NCBI GenBank assembly: GCA_035582835.1
Contig: JAYKAV010002442.1
Location: 2,813,118 to 2,877,117 of the forward strand
Reading direction: 5' to 3'
Origin: Phoebastria nigripes
Taxonomy: Eukaryota; Chordata; Aves; Procellariiformes; Diomedeidae
Length of the DNA: 64,000 nucleotides
The translations under genes were made by a program, and so were the position numbers. The notes under the pieces are model-generated. The model searched no databases. It saw nothing but the letters and a program-made list of their open reading frames with translations, and was not told where the DNA came from. Within the stretch, counting starts at the first letter, position 1; each line of letters starts with the position of its first letter. Shown piece by piece: positions 25,701 through 38,465 of this stretch.

Positions 25701-28700
25701 ATTATTGATTTGAGACCCTGAGTCCCTGCCTGCAGCATTACTGGTCTTCATACAAAGCTATCCCACATCGCTCATTTTCTTCTTACTGCTAAGCTACGCG
25801 TTTGTACCAGACGCGAACTTTGGTAGCACATAACGAAGACATAAAGTATCAAGGCAGAAGTGTCAACTCATCCATACTCAAATACAGTGTGCTTATATTG
25901 CTCAACATCTTCACGCTTCTTTTTTATCCTTATTTCAGCTGTAGACAGCTTCTCATGTTTTGCAGTGACCAGTCTCTTTAAGGAGATTTCATCTGTCTTC
26001 CCCTTTTTCAGCTCTATCTCAGCACTCTCAAGCTGGTCCTCCAGATTTCTGACCTATAGTACATAAGAAGTATTGAAATAAATTAAGTGGGGCAAAAATA
26101 ATCAAAACAGCATACCCTGTTAGGTTACTAAAATTAGAACTAGCTTCCTGCTTTTGAAGATCTGATTGCTAACTAATTCTCCCAGTTAAATCCCAGTTCC
26201 CTAGTCTTTATCTGATTTTAAATACATCCAAATGGACAAGATCCTATCACTTCGAATGATTTTCAGAAGTTACTATGAGTTCTGCTATAGCTCTTAGCCA
26301 AGGGTAATTTGGAGATAGGCTGTACAAATACCCCAAAAGACTGCATATCATTTTTCAAACCCTCCTAACAATTGCATTCTCCCAACACTGAGTAGCAAAT
26401 AGCAAGGTACTGTATTGTGACTAACATTTCATCAGGGAAAGGCTAGCTTAGTAATATTAATAAAGGCACTTAAGACATGAGTCGTCTTGAAGTAGTAATT
26501 TTTTGCTCTTAGTTTCTGCTCTCTAGGCAGAAGAAACTGGATCTCACTTTTCTTCTTCCATCATCTCCTACCAACAACCCCAAGACAGTTCAAACTATTT
26601 TAGGTCAGGTTTCTATGGCAACAAAGGCTTTGACTATTAAGAGTGGTCAATAGTACATTAGCTAGCTGCTGCTTTGCTGCATGCCACTGTTTTACTGAGG
26701 TTTTTAAGAAAGAGATTTTGAAGTTATCCAAATTCTTTATTTTTGGGGAAGAGGAGATATGGGAACTTTCAAAATACAGACATTTACTGATGATGACTTA
26801 TCTTGCTTAGTCATTAAATTCTCCCTAACCAGATATAATTTGGATAATACAAACCTCTGATAATACACTGGCCAGTCTCTCCACATTTGCTCCCTGTCTT
26901 TCCATCTTCTTTTGATATAACTGCACCTCTAGTTGGCATGATGGCAGAACCTCAACTAGGTCTCTATAACTTTCATATTTTTCAATAACTTCTTGCTTTA
27001 AAGAGAAAAGACTATTAATAAAACAGCTTTGGAGTTCAGCAGTTATTGTGTATAGTATTAATGCATATTGACTTTTGTACCCATTCCCTTGTTGTTTAAC
27101 ATGCACTGGAATTAATATTTAGTAGTTACTGAAATGAGATCTTCAGCTTGTAAAAAAAGCATTTATTTGGAAAGCAGAGGAAGGGTGACATGCAAGTGTT
27201 CTACACTGAACTAACTAGCTTGTTACAAGAGCTTTCAGGACAGAAAAAAAGCTGTACAGTGAAGAAATTCTATACTGGTAAAACAGGAGTTACGTAAACC
27301 ATCATAAAAAGAGATGTCTGGAATTACAGCAACAAAGTTTAAACCTTTGGAACAAAAATACCTAGGAAGACAGAGTTATGCAAGCTTCACTGATGAATGA
27401 GCGATCATGAACTACAAACATTTAAAGACTGGACATTACTATAAAAAAAAAAACCAAAAAGCTAGGAAGGGAACTCAGTGTTCAGCATACTAGTGGAGAC
27501 AGCCATCAATTCCAGAAACAGTGAATGATAACAGAGACACTATGAAGCATGTGTTTAAATCCAAGGACATTTGTGAGCTGCCAAAATATTGTCATCTCTT
27601 GAGAGCAAACAGCCAGACAGGTATAGTATAGATTCAAGAGCTCTACACCTAGTTTCACAAATAAACAGTTACTCATTGAGGACAAAGCAGCAGTGACTGC
27701 AATCCCACTTTAAAAAAAAAACCCCACCAACACAAACAAAAAACCCAAAAACACACCCCCACACCCAACCTTCAGTTTTCTCTGAAGTTGTTATTTCATT
27801 TCAGACTAACCACGGTTCTGTTGATTTTTTACTAGAAGCGTAAGTCATTCAAGAAGCAGTTCTAGATGATGACAGTTCAGTAAAACGTGCTTTTTCTAAT
27901 AGAATACCTCCTTGCGTGGACAGAGAAAAACCTCACCTTGGATTTCTTGAGTTTCTGAACAGTGTCTTTCATCAGTTCTTTGTAATTTTTCAGTTCCTCT
28001 GGACTCTCCACAATTTTTGATTTCAGCTGCTCTTGTTCTTCTTTCAAAGTAGCCATTGTCACTTTAAGCTCATTCTAGTTAACACCACAAATACACTTTT
28101 AATATCAGTAATTAGGTGAACAAAGAGGAATTGTGAGGCATGGTTTGCCAGGATCTTATGACTAGACAGGTTCTTTTCTCTGTTGTAAGTCATTCCTCAT
28201 TAGGAAGTTTGTTTTAAAAATAAATTCCTCTAAACAGCATTAACATTCCCAATCAAAGCAGTTAACAGCCCATTTTGCCCCCTGAACATTGTGTACGTAC
28301 AGGGTGCAATACTAAGTCACAAGAACAGCATTTAACTAGTACTCCACAAAAAGCCTGCCAGCTAATACATATTCTAGCAGCTCTCTCCTTCAGAATCCCT
28401 CACCTAGGGCAACCGAGGCAGTCACTGCAGGGTTTCAGAGCCAGCTGTATCAATCTGGTAGAAGAGCAACAAGCTTCCTGTGCAACCTCTCAAAAACCTC
28501 CTGTTTTGTCCCCACCAGGTCAGTGGCTGCCTCATGAGCCATTCTATGCACCTAAGGTAAGCCCATAGCTTCTCAGAAGTCCAGATTTCTCACCCTTTAA
28601 CATATCAGCTTCCTGAACATAGAGCTTTACATTGCAGTGACGTGTATTTAAAGTTAACAACAAAACAAACTACTGCAGTAAAGCTTCCATGGGGGGAAAA

Positions 28701-31700
28701 AGTGAAGCCAAATCAGTTTTTTTAAAAAACTAATAATCACCACCTGAATGTTACCTAGCTCCAATAATAATTTGATCCTAGAAAGAGAGATCTATTAATT
28801 GATCTGAGATGCAAGCTACAGCCTACACCTACACAAAGGTGTACTTACCAGTTTTCGGGTACTCTCTGCAATATCTGACTTCCTTTGCGAAATCACTTCT
28901 TGCAAAGCTGTCTAAAAAAAGCAACAAACTTTAAATAAGCATCTCTACAACTGCTACCTTCTTTACCCTTCTATCATAGATCTGTCTGCAAGAGAAGTCC
29001 CATTTATGGTTTCTTTGGAGTGCCGTAACTAGCAGACAAAATTGCAGTCTAAGATTTAAAAGGCAGGGAAAGAGAACATTGTTGCAAAAGCCACTGGGAG
29101 CACTAGGGATGCAGCCAGCAGTAGGTAACTAGGAACAGGGATGAGAGATGGACTACCTCTATTCTTACTGACCCTGGCAGCGTTATACACACAAAACCTT
29201 CTTCGCCAGAGGCACTGTTCTTGAGAAAAAACGAAGTTAATACAAGGCCCCCAATAATACAGAAGTCAAGCACATAGTTAATAATATTAATAGTAAAGAC
29301 ATGACTTAACAAAAAAAAAAAACTAACCACAGTTTTGGGTTTTTTTTCCAAAGCAGCTGAAAAGGTTACCTATGAGACCTTAGAAGCAAGTTGTCATTGC
29401 TGGAAAGTTACCCCTGCAATCAACCCTACTCTTTTTGCCAGGCATTCCCTTGGGTGACCCTTCTTAGGCCTCATTTCCTGCCATGGCTCACCTCCAGTTC
29501 CAATTCTTCAAATTCAGGTGGAAAACAAAGGGAAACATACCTGTGTTATTGTTCAGAAGTGTGATGTGTATCTCCCAAGTCACTGCAGTAATGCATTTCA
29601 AAAAAAAGAGCCAAAAAATACACTTTTGTATTCCCTAAGTCTGATTTCAAGTATGTTCCACATTCCTTACAGTGAAATGAAGAGTTGATGCTAGGGGTTA
29701 GACAAGACATTGTGTTGCAATGACCTTTGTTTTAAATCAGAAAAGTCCCCTTTATCCTTTGTAGAAGTAGGGGGAGGGGAACAAAATCAACAGAAATAAG
29801 GAACATCCATGATCAGAAGCCAGAGCAGCGTTTCAGAGAAATATATTACAAGATCATACTTGTCTCCGACGATAGTCTTGCCTTAGTAGTTGCTCCAGTT
29901 CCCGAATGTTATCTGTCAGTTGCTTGACCTCTGCTTGATGTTCAACTGGAACAGTGCTAAGCAAAAAATAAAGTTATTGGACAGTTTCAGCATCATTATA
30001 GTCAGGTCAACAGAGTACAGTAGATAAAAAAAAAAAAAACAAACACACTCTCTCCAAAGAGTTTACAACCAGTAACTTTAGTAATCAAGGCAAGACAGTC
30101 TCAAATTAATACATCTTACTTTCCTTTGCTTTAAGATTTTGTAGTTGAAGCATAATCTAAAGAGTTATTTTAGCAAGAAGTGGTACAGGCATAACAGAGG
30201 ACTAAGTTTAAAGATCACGTTAAGCAAAGCACAAAAAAAACAACATTTCTACCAATTTTTGTGGTGATTTTCATTTATGAAATTTGCATAGTATTACCTG
30301 CCATAGAAACAGCTTGTATGAGGGTAGACCTATAGCTCACTAGAGAACCTCCTGCCTAGCACACACCAAGAGCAGCTATCAGAGAAAAAACGCTTTGTTT
30401 TGAAAGCTATCTTGGAANCCAGCCATCTCTTCATCCTTTTATCCACAAGCAAAAACAAAACTTAATGGGGCAAAGACACAGGCAGTAGGACTAAATGGCC
30501 TGAAACAGAGAACAGGGCAAACATGTCAAATAANTATGGAAGACAACTTTACCCATCTATTAAGTTAAAGATGGGCTTCCTACAGCTATTGAAGAGATAA
30601 AGACATTATCACTAAAAACTAACTATAACAGCAAAAAGTTTCGCCATAGTCCCCAACATACAAAATACAGTATCCTCTCAAAGCAACTGTACATTCCCGA
30701 AGTCACATTTTTATTTTCTGCCAGCAACTCTTCTAGCCTAACACCAGTACAGCTACTTGTGTAACTCTGAGCGCAACCCAACAGCAACATCGCTGTATTT
30801 TCTGGCTTATTTCACAGGGAGGCTAACCAGCAACAAAGTCAGACAAGGGCCAAAGGAGAAGTCAGGTCTGCTCAAATTAAAAGTTCCTACAGTAGTTATC
30901 AAACAATTCTGTCAAATCACACAGCTTAACTACTCAGTTCCTGTTTAGACATCCCATATAGAATCATAGAATCATTTAGGTTGGAAAAGACCCTTAAGAT
31001 TGAGTCCAACCATTAACCTAACACTGCCAAGTCCACCACTAAACCATGTCCCTAAGCACCACATCTACACGTCTTTTAAATACCTCCAGGGATGGCAACT
31101 CCACCACTTCCCTGGGCAGCCTGTTCCAGTGCTTGACAACCCTTTCGGTGAAGAAATTTTTCCTAATATCCAACCTAAACCTCCCCTGGCGCAACTTGAG
31201 GCCGTTTCCTCTTGTCCTATCGCTTGTTACTTGGGAGAAGAGACCAACACCCACCTCAACCTTCTTTCACGTAGTCGTAGAGAGCGATAAGGTTTCCCCT
31301 CAGCCTCCTTTTCTCCAGGCTAAACAACCCCAGTTTCCTCAATGGCTCCTCATAGGACTTGTGCTTCTAGACCTTTCACCAGCTTCATTGCTCTTCTCTG
31401 GACACGCTCCAGCACCTCAATGTCTTTCTCATAGTGAGGAGCCCAAAACTGAACACAGCATTCGAGGTGTGGCCTCACCAGTGCCAAGTACAGGGAGACA
31501 GTCACTACCCTAGTCCTGCTGGCCACACTATTTCCGATACAAGCCAGGATGCCGTCGGCCTTCTTGGCCACCTGGGCACACTGCCAGCTCATGTTCAGCC
31601 AGCTGTCGACCAGCACCCCCAGGTCCTTTTCCGACAGGCAGCTTTCCAGCCACTCTTCCCCAAGCCTGTAGCGTTGCATGGGGTTGTTGTGACCCAAGTG

Positions 31701-34700
31701 CAGGACCCAGCACTGAGCCTTGTTGAACCTCATACAGTTGGCCTCAGCCCATCGATCCAGCCTGTCCAGATCATGTGTGCTGAACAGGAAAGTCAAGTAG
31801 CACATCTTGCAGTACTTACTCCTCATACTCACTTCAGTTTCTCCAGCTTCACTGCTGCCTCCCGATTTGCAGTCTCCAGTTGTTGGTGTTTCTCCATAGC
31901 TGATTTCTGCAAATTAAATATTCAGAGATATTTTTTATTTTAGAGGAATATGGTTTCTCTGAGCTTCTATTAGAGCCCCGCTCATCATTATTTCACATGA
32001 AATGCACCATCTCTGAACTACTGAGATATTCAGAAGAGAAGCCACCTGCAATTCTACCTTCAGCCCACTGACTGTGACATCTGTCTTTTCTCAAAATGAT
32101 GCAAGGAGTCAAACCTTTGCTTACCAGGCTAAACCATCAAATAAGTCACTGGAAAAAAACTTCAGATAATAGCCTAAGTAATAACTTGGTCATGGTCGTA
32201 CAGAAGCCTTTACTATATTGACAAGCTCATCCACTCTTCTAAACTGACATGTTTCCTTAAGGGCTTTGCAAAGGTTTTTCTTAAACCATTTACAGTAGCT
32301 GTGCATGCTTATAACATGTAATATAGTTGTACAAGTTTTACATAATATTAAACTGGTACCTTCCTGTATTACTTGGCTAAGTTTAAGATTCCAATGTGTT
32401 ATTTAAACATGCAGTCAAAAAACCACAACCTTTATGCTCCCAGTTCTAGGTTAACATTAATTATACTGAAATAGGTATCTGGAGTAACATAGCACCCAAT
32501 CTTACATAGTTCAGTTGTAACTCCAAGTAGACCTCACGTCGGAATTCCCTGAAATTCACGAAGTTGAGAATGCCACTCAAGAAGCGAGCTGTCCTCTTTG
32601 TTTCTGAAATAGAAATTGCAAGCCATCACTATTCTGGTTTCCACATGCATTGCAATTGCTTAGAAACAGTTGGGCAAAACATAATTCAGAGAAGAGACAG
32701 AAATTACAAAACAACAGAATCCAAATTATTTCTTTCCCCTGCTCACCTTGCAAAGATTTCAGAGAGACAAAAACTAGCACCAAGCTATGAACTTGCAATG
32801 TCTTAGCAATTCTATGCAATTTAACAAATGAAAACGGCACCTAGGAGAAAAACTATTAAAATACAGCCTCCCATTAAAACAGAAGTCAGGGAGAAAGAGT
32901 GTCAGTCTTCAACTACAACTCTGAAGACTGAACCTCACTGTAACCATCGGGCTAACTGAAGACAGCAGTTTGAACTGCAGGGACTTTTTGGCTCTATTCC
33001 AAGCAAACTTTGTGAAAGACTATTACAAAGGCCTTGAATGTCTTAGACAAGACAGAGCCAGAAGTGAAAAAGTTCTTCAGAATAGCCTTTTCTAAGTTGT
33101 TTGTGTTATACCAGAATCACCACAGCTGGGTTTTGAAAAGAGCGAAGCAAAAATTCAATCGCTTCCTACATAGGCATCAGCATAAGAAATCCTATAGCAT
33201 TGCAGAGTTGCCAGGAGAATTTTCATTACCATCTATTCTTACACTATTTCAAGTATGTCACAGTCCACTCTCCAGACCACCAGTTCAACGGACTCATAGC
33301 ATTCAAAACTCCCACCAGTTATTTAACTGGATTAGCCTACATAAGGAATAAGGAGGAGAACTGCTCATTAGAACCAGCTTGTCTAATGGCCACAGCAACG
33401 GTCAGAAGAGTAGCTGGAAGCCAGGGACAGTTCTCTGTACTAGATGCCCATCTGGCTATGCCAAATGAGAAAAAGCACCTGGATATCAAGTGACACCCAC
33501 TACCCCAGGAAACACAAGGATTACAATGCACTTGCTTACTTGGGTTTAAAACATCAGCAATTTGAAAATCATTAATCCGGCACACTGGAAGTAAGCGCTC
33601 CCTGCAAGGAAAACAAGATACAACCTCATTTGCAGTGACCATTACTCAGTTTTTGTGCTATATCCACTTACTAAAAAACAGATCTTGTCCTCTCGACCCA
33701 GAGCATATGTACAGCAAGTATATAACAACAGTAAGTCTCAGGAGAATAACACAGTAGGACTCCACACACAGATCGGCATTAAAAATTTGTATTCTTACAG
33801 CATCTCACAAAGACTTCTATAGACAACATACTTGCCTGTAGAACAACTTTTCAGCTTAATTAGGGAAGTCCTACACTTAACTGTTAGTCAATTCTCCCCT
33901 TACAACTGAAATGAAGCTTAAAGTCTAACACTCACCTCATTCCAACAAATATATCTACACAGAATTCAGATAGCAAATTTATACAACAGGTACTTTAAGA
34001 TCCCTCTTCTAGGTGTAATGATGACCCTCTAGCCATTTAAAGTATAGATTTGTGCTCCATCTTGGTGAGGCTGGATTATTTAGTTAACACATTCATTTTG
34101 ACAGGATAGCTGCCTGCTGAGAATTTTACTCTATTAAACATTGCTGTCCCCTGTTCATCTGCAAATTTCACATTGCTCAGGGCTAACAAGCAGTGGAACC
34201 ACCATCAGCAAAAAGGCATAAAGCCCCACTACTTCTAGTAAATTGGACTTTTACAAGGAATAGCAACTGAACAGATGCAACATCTTCTACTTACATGTGA
34301 ATATACAAATTACAAACAGGTAGAAAGCCTTCAAATATCTGTGGATACATTATGTCAACGTTCACTGGCATCTAAAGAATGAAGAGAGTCAATGCATAAG
34401 TAGAGAATACTTAAACAAAAATACACAGGTTTGTTTCCACAACGTAAGATAATTCAAATAAGTTAAACACACTAAGGATGGTCTTCCCATCCACAGGGAA
34501 CAAATGTTAGAGGCTGAAGAATGCAATCAAGTTAATCGGCAGACTATTTTAAGTGTCAATTTTGGCTGGTCAAAATATAAAAAGACAGTAATAACTAAAC
34601 CAGCAACATTACAAACTCTGGAATTCAATCTAAACTCCCTGTTTTCATTTATACAAAACTGGTGCAGAAGGACAGTCTCTGCATTACACACCTAACAACA

Positions 34701-37238
34701 AGAAGCTCTTTTTTTAAACACCATGAAATTCACACACACCAACTGTTTCATGAAGAAGTCAGAAGGAGAAGGTAGTGGTACCCTGTCACCTTTTCTGATA
34801 TTTTAAACCTCATAATACAGTATCCCAGCTAATGTCATTGCCCGTGAAGAACTGAGTTATCTTGTGCACATATGATCTTCCCTTTCAGTTTATCCAAAAC
34901 TGGCATGAGACAATACTATTTATTCTCACTTTCATGAATCAGTTCTTGTCTAACAGAGGCAGAAGATAAATTAAGTGTTCATCAACAAGGTATCAAGGCA
35001 GAAGATAAATTAAGTGTTCATCAACAAGGTATCAGTTAACCTCCAGCTGCACTTCTCCTTACTTTCCTCTAAGTTAACGGAGAAGTGGAGATGATCAAAC
35101 ATTAACAGCAACATTTACTTGCCTTCTAGACCAGTCTAACATCTAAGCAGAGACCCTCCTCCAGCCATGGCCAAAGGCAGATGCCCAAGAAGACAGTATG
35201 TATTTTCAAGGCCAGAGATGGTGTCCCTTCATAAGCTTGTCCAATCCCTCCCAGACCTTACAGTCATTTCTGGCACCTGCAGCATCTCAAAGAAAAGAAT
35301 TCACAGCTTAACCGCAGAAGGAGAAAGCTCTCCACAGAGCCTTTCCTTACAGCCTACATGGTAAGTGAGCTCCTCTTCATGCCCACTAGTTCCTGTAGTG
35401 GAGAAGGGAGTCTCCTCTCCATGAGGGTGGGGGGGAAGGAAACCCAGAAGCAGTGCAGCCACAAAACCACTATTTCTACAAGTATCTTGAGCTGAAGCCA
35501 ACTTCCAGACCAGGAGCAATGATCAAAGCAACTTCTCAGACGTAATCAGCAAGGCCTCAGCAACAGCCCACAGACGATGCTCCCAGGATCATTTACCTCT
35601 GGTAAATGACCCATGCTGATGACTGCACTGCAGTACTGCACTTTCATTCCTGCCTAAGTGAACAGACTAGTTGCCTCCCTGAACAGAAGTGCAAATGCCC
35701 ATGGGTATACAGCATCTCACACATAAGTTTTCTGCAACAGAGGCAGAATTTCTAAGCTCCCATTCACGCAATTACAACATACAAAACAGAAAGCTACTTG
35801 CCATTTGCTAGTGAGAAGATGAGGGAGATACTTCAACATTTATTTTGTTAAGTGCAATATTTTTTTCCTTTCACATTTCATTACACCTGCCACTACAGAC
35901 GTACCATGTAGAAATGCTCCAGGCGGATTCCATATACCTTCTGCAGGATTCTCATGTAAATCATGTGTAAAACTTCAGGCTGCAGGAAGGAGAGACATGA
36001 ATCAGTATTCCATATGACTAATTATTCAGGGGTCCCAGCCTAGGCCATAAAAGTAGTTCTGCCTTTAACACATGAAGACCAGTTTCACTGAGCCGCCAAG
36101 ACTAACAAGTTTTACTTTCCAATAGTTTGCAGTTCAAGCATTACTATCTCATAATACAGTTACAAGAGACAGCAATCAGCTCAGACAACTACAGCATTAA
36201 CTGCCACAGCTATGCATTGTTTTTCATTACATTGCTGCTCCCTGAGAGTTTTCAAACCAAGTGACACCAAAATCTAAAAAAGGTCACAGAAACTATAATC
36301 CCATAGCAAAGAGTGCCCTTCATCACATTATTAAAACGGAGGGGCAAAAGATACCTACAAGCCAAACAGTTATTAATTTACAGCACTAATCCACAATCAA
36401 TTCAAATCAATCTTGCTTCTTAAAAACGATCATCCCATCGTTCCCTAAACAAGCAGGGCCAGCCTCCTCCTTCAGCAGGCACAAGCACTTACATAACAGC
36501 ACAAGGAATCACACTGAGGCATCAATTCAATTTTAAAGCCACCTCTCTTTTGTCGAGGACACTGCAAGTCTGCACTAACGTTAACGGTCAGACCGATACC
36601 AGAAAAAAAGGGGGTGGAGCAGGNAGGGGTTACTTTTTACAGGATTGGTTTAAAAGCATTAGTTGATCAACTAAGCTGTTGGAACTATGACACTATACCA
36701 AACACAGTGGCTATTTTAACCTAGTTCCTACAGAACTGAGAAAGGCAGACCGTGTAATTTCACGTTTGTCCGTTTACGACCCCACTCCCTTCCTGGTGAG
36801 GCTTGAGCAAGCTTCTTTCAAGCTGAAGAGAGGAGAAGCTCTAGGTTTAGCCCTGTAGCTCCTACGAGACTGATCTGCCACATCGGAAAAACGAATCACC
36901 TCGCTTAGAGGGCGTTGCTGCACGCCAAAGACCACGCAAGCCGGGGCAGCGATCACTCAAGAAACCAACCGACGTGCAAGAAAACCGCTGGTGCTACGGC
37001 ACGCAAAGGCCTTCCTCCACGAAGGGTGAGAAGCTGCCTGAGCGCGGCGGGGCTCCCCCCGCCACCCCCGTCCCGCCAGCGCAGGCCGCGGCCTCCCCCG
37101 AACCCCCTCACGCGCCTTGGGGTTGCCGAACACGTCGCCCTTGACCAGGTTCCGGGCCTCGGCGCCCGCCAGGACGTGGCTGCGGAGGTAGCTGATGATG
37201 TCGTCGGGGCTGTAGCGGGGGAAGGTCAGCGCCTCCAT
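22741..37238 (-). CDS. NUF2: Kinetochore protein NUF2 (NDC80 complex subunit), complete, 13 coding exons
   Basis: NUF2 pairs with NDC80/HEC1 in the outer-kinetochore NDC80 complex that binds spindle microtubules. Coding exons in transcript order: 37238-37116, 35979-35905, 34371-34295, 33601-33540, 32603-32506, 31906-31833, 29956-29860, 28911-28849, 28074-27937, 26995-26855, 26053-25878, 24035-23900, 22890-22741 (stop 22743-22741). They sum to 1410 nt, 469 aa; human NUF2 is 464 aa. Every junction keeps frame, and all introns are GT-AG except intron 1, which has a GC donor. The N-terminus (MEALTFPRY, then [21 protein letters not shown] and [10 protein letters not shown]) is the calponin-homology-like head, about residues 1-150. 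The rest is coiled coil with family motifs such as [17 protein letters not shown] and [14 protein letters not shown]. The start at 37238 was chosen by homology; an in-frame upstream ATG (37337) sits in GC-rich leader. Introns hold a CR1 copy (intron 6), a 39-bp duplication (intron 2) and a candidate conserved block (intron 11). Confidence 0.96.
24950..25760. promoter_or_regulatory. Candidate conserved non-coding block in NUF2 intron 11
   Basis: Within the 1.84-kb intron between NUF2 exons 11 and 12. Two AT-rich stretches (about 24960-25060 and 25440-25720) carry ATTAGATTAATTAAAAGC, CTTTGATAATGAGC, AATTATGAAAAATTCATG and CAATTATTGATTTGAG. The texture resembles conserved enhancers rather than ordinary intron. 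No alignment was possible. Confidence 0.3.
27711..27771. repeat. A/C-rich low-complexity tract in NUF2 intron 9
   Basis: The plus strand is almost wholly A and C (AAAAACCCC, CACAAAC, CACACCCCCACACCC) for about 60 bp. Low complexity; no gene. Confidence 0.8.
30959..31773 (-). mobile_element. CR1 LINE, 5'-truncated, in NUF2 intron 6
   Basis: An approximately 815-bp avian CR1 retrotransposon in the same orientation as NUF2. Its 3' end is the repeat of GAATCATA-type octamers at 30959-30975 followed by the usual TTTAGGTTGGAAAAGACC block, read on the plus strand. Minus-strand frames still encode the C-terminal part of the reverse-transcriptase protein: [65 protein letters not shown], and then [20 protein letters not shown]. 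The 5' truncation is at about 31773, leaving about 60 bp to the exon 6 donor at 31832. Partial frames survive but no complete ORF. Confidence 0.93.
34957..35034. repeat. Perfect 39-bp tandem duplication in NUF2 intron 2
   Basis: Two exact, adjacent 39-bp copies: 34957-34995 and 34996-35034, beginning AGGCAGAAGATAAATTAAGT. The intron is otherwise unremarkable. Confidence 0.95.
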
Positions 37239-37765
37239 CCCAGCGCCGGGCAACGGCCGCGCCGCCAACCGCCCCGCGCCGGCCGCAGCTTGAATCTGGC
37301 GGGCGCCTCCTCCGCCCCCGCCCCGCGTCACACGCAAGCCCGCCGATGGCCTATCCGCGACGGCGCCGGCGGGAGAGGGGCGGGGCTTGGTGAGGCTCCG
37401 CCCCGCCCCCGCGCGCGCGGCGGCCGGTGGCCGTTAGGGGCGGGGCTGCATGAGGCGCTCGCAGGGGCAGGGGCGGCTGGAGAGGGGAGGAGGGGGCCGG
37501 CGGCTGCCCGCGGGGAGCGGTGCTGCTGGGCCCCCCCGCTGCCCGCAGCGCCGGCCGTCACGGCTCTCGCAGCCGAGGGAGCGGCGGCGGCCTCGTCCCT
37601 GTCGGGCTGCGGGGTTCCGCAGCTCCCACCGCCATGTCAGGTGCTGCCTCCGGCCTGAGCGGCTCCGCTGGGCTGCCAGCGCCTGCCGCTGTCGGGGCGG
37701 GCCCCGCGCCGTGCCGCCCCAGGGCTGTGGAAGGCCGCCAGCAGGGCGGCTGGTCGTGCTGAGAG
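36990..37765. promoter_or_regulatory. CpG island, NUF2 promoter, possibly bidirectional
   Basis: This is a very GC- and CpG-rich stretch covering NUF2 coding exon 1 and continuing 0.5 kb upstream of its ATG. It contains repeated GGGGCGGGG-type GC boxes around 37376-37445. It lies between NUF2 (minus) and LRRC52 (plus, ATG at 38466), so it could also start plus-strand transcripts. The transcription start sites themselves cannot be read from the sequence. The long open frames here on both strands are a composition effect. Confidence 0.75.
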
Positions 37766-38465
37766 CTGCACGGGCACCTACAAGCAGCGGCCCTCTGTCA
37801 GGGGCAGGGCAGGTCCCCCTGTAGAGGGGTGGGCAGGCGGAGGAACACCATGGCAAGTCAGCAGAGGGAGCTGAGGCGGCTTTGGAAAGCCTGTCGTGGG
37901 GAAAAAATGCCAAAAATTCCTCTGGAAGAACCTTCTTGGCTGCCTTCTCCTGCCTCCTGAAAGGAGACAAAGCCAATCCAGTGCAGCATTGCACAGGGCT
38001 CTCTTGCTTAATCAGTACAAGTGACGGCCTCTTGCAGTTTGACACCATTTGTGACAAAAATGGCACTGTTCACATCTGCCCTGCACAGTTTTGATGCTCT
38101 CAGCCGATGCATGCCTTCCCCGCACCTCCACTCAGCTGAAAGCAGCTCCCNCTCAGCCAGCGAGGTCACGGCACTGTCCCCAAAGCCGGGCAGCTTTTGC
38201 AAGCCGTTGACATCACAGAGGTGTCATCTGGCACCGAATGCAACATGGAGACGCTCCAGCCACTGTTCCACACTTGCCNATGTAGAAACCAGGCTCGGTT
38301 TCCAGCCGGGCACTCTGCCAAGGAGTCAGGTGAGGCACGGACACAAAGTGTTTCCCGACAGCCTCGCAGCCGGACGCCTCCTCGGCATGGCTGTGACGGT
38401 AACACAGCTTCCATAGGGCTGCTCGCAGTCCCCAAAGGGCTGAGCAGCCTGGAAGGTCTTAGACC
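37766..38465. other. Region between NUF2 CpG island and LRRC52 start codon
   Basis: It presumably holds the LRRC52 5' UTR and promoter. N bases at 38151 and 38279. No conserved coding sequence seen; open frames on both strands are not family-like. Confidence 0.5.

Noticed and set aside
31046..31943. Plus-strand frames of 155-169 codons at 31-32 kb
   Set aside because: They are antisense to the CR1 reverse-transcriptase region and not genes.
37434..38066. 210-codon minus-strand open frame and other long frames in the NUF2 CpG island
   Set aside because: GC-rich sequence lacks stop codons; the peptides are Arg/Pro/Ala-rich without family resemblance and overlap the promoter.
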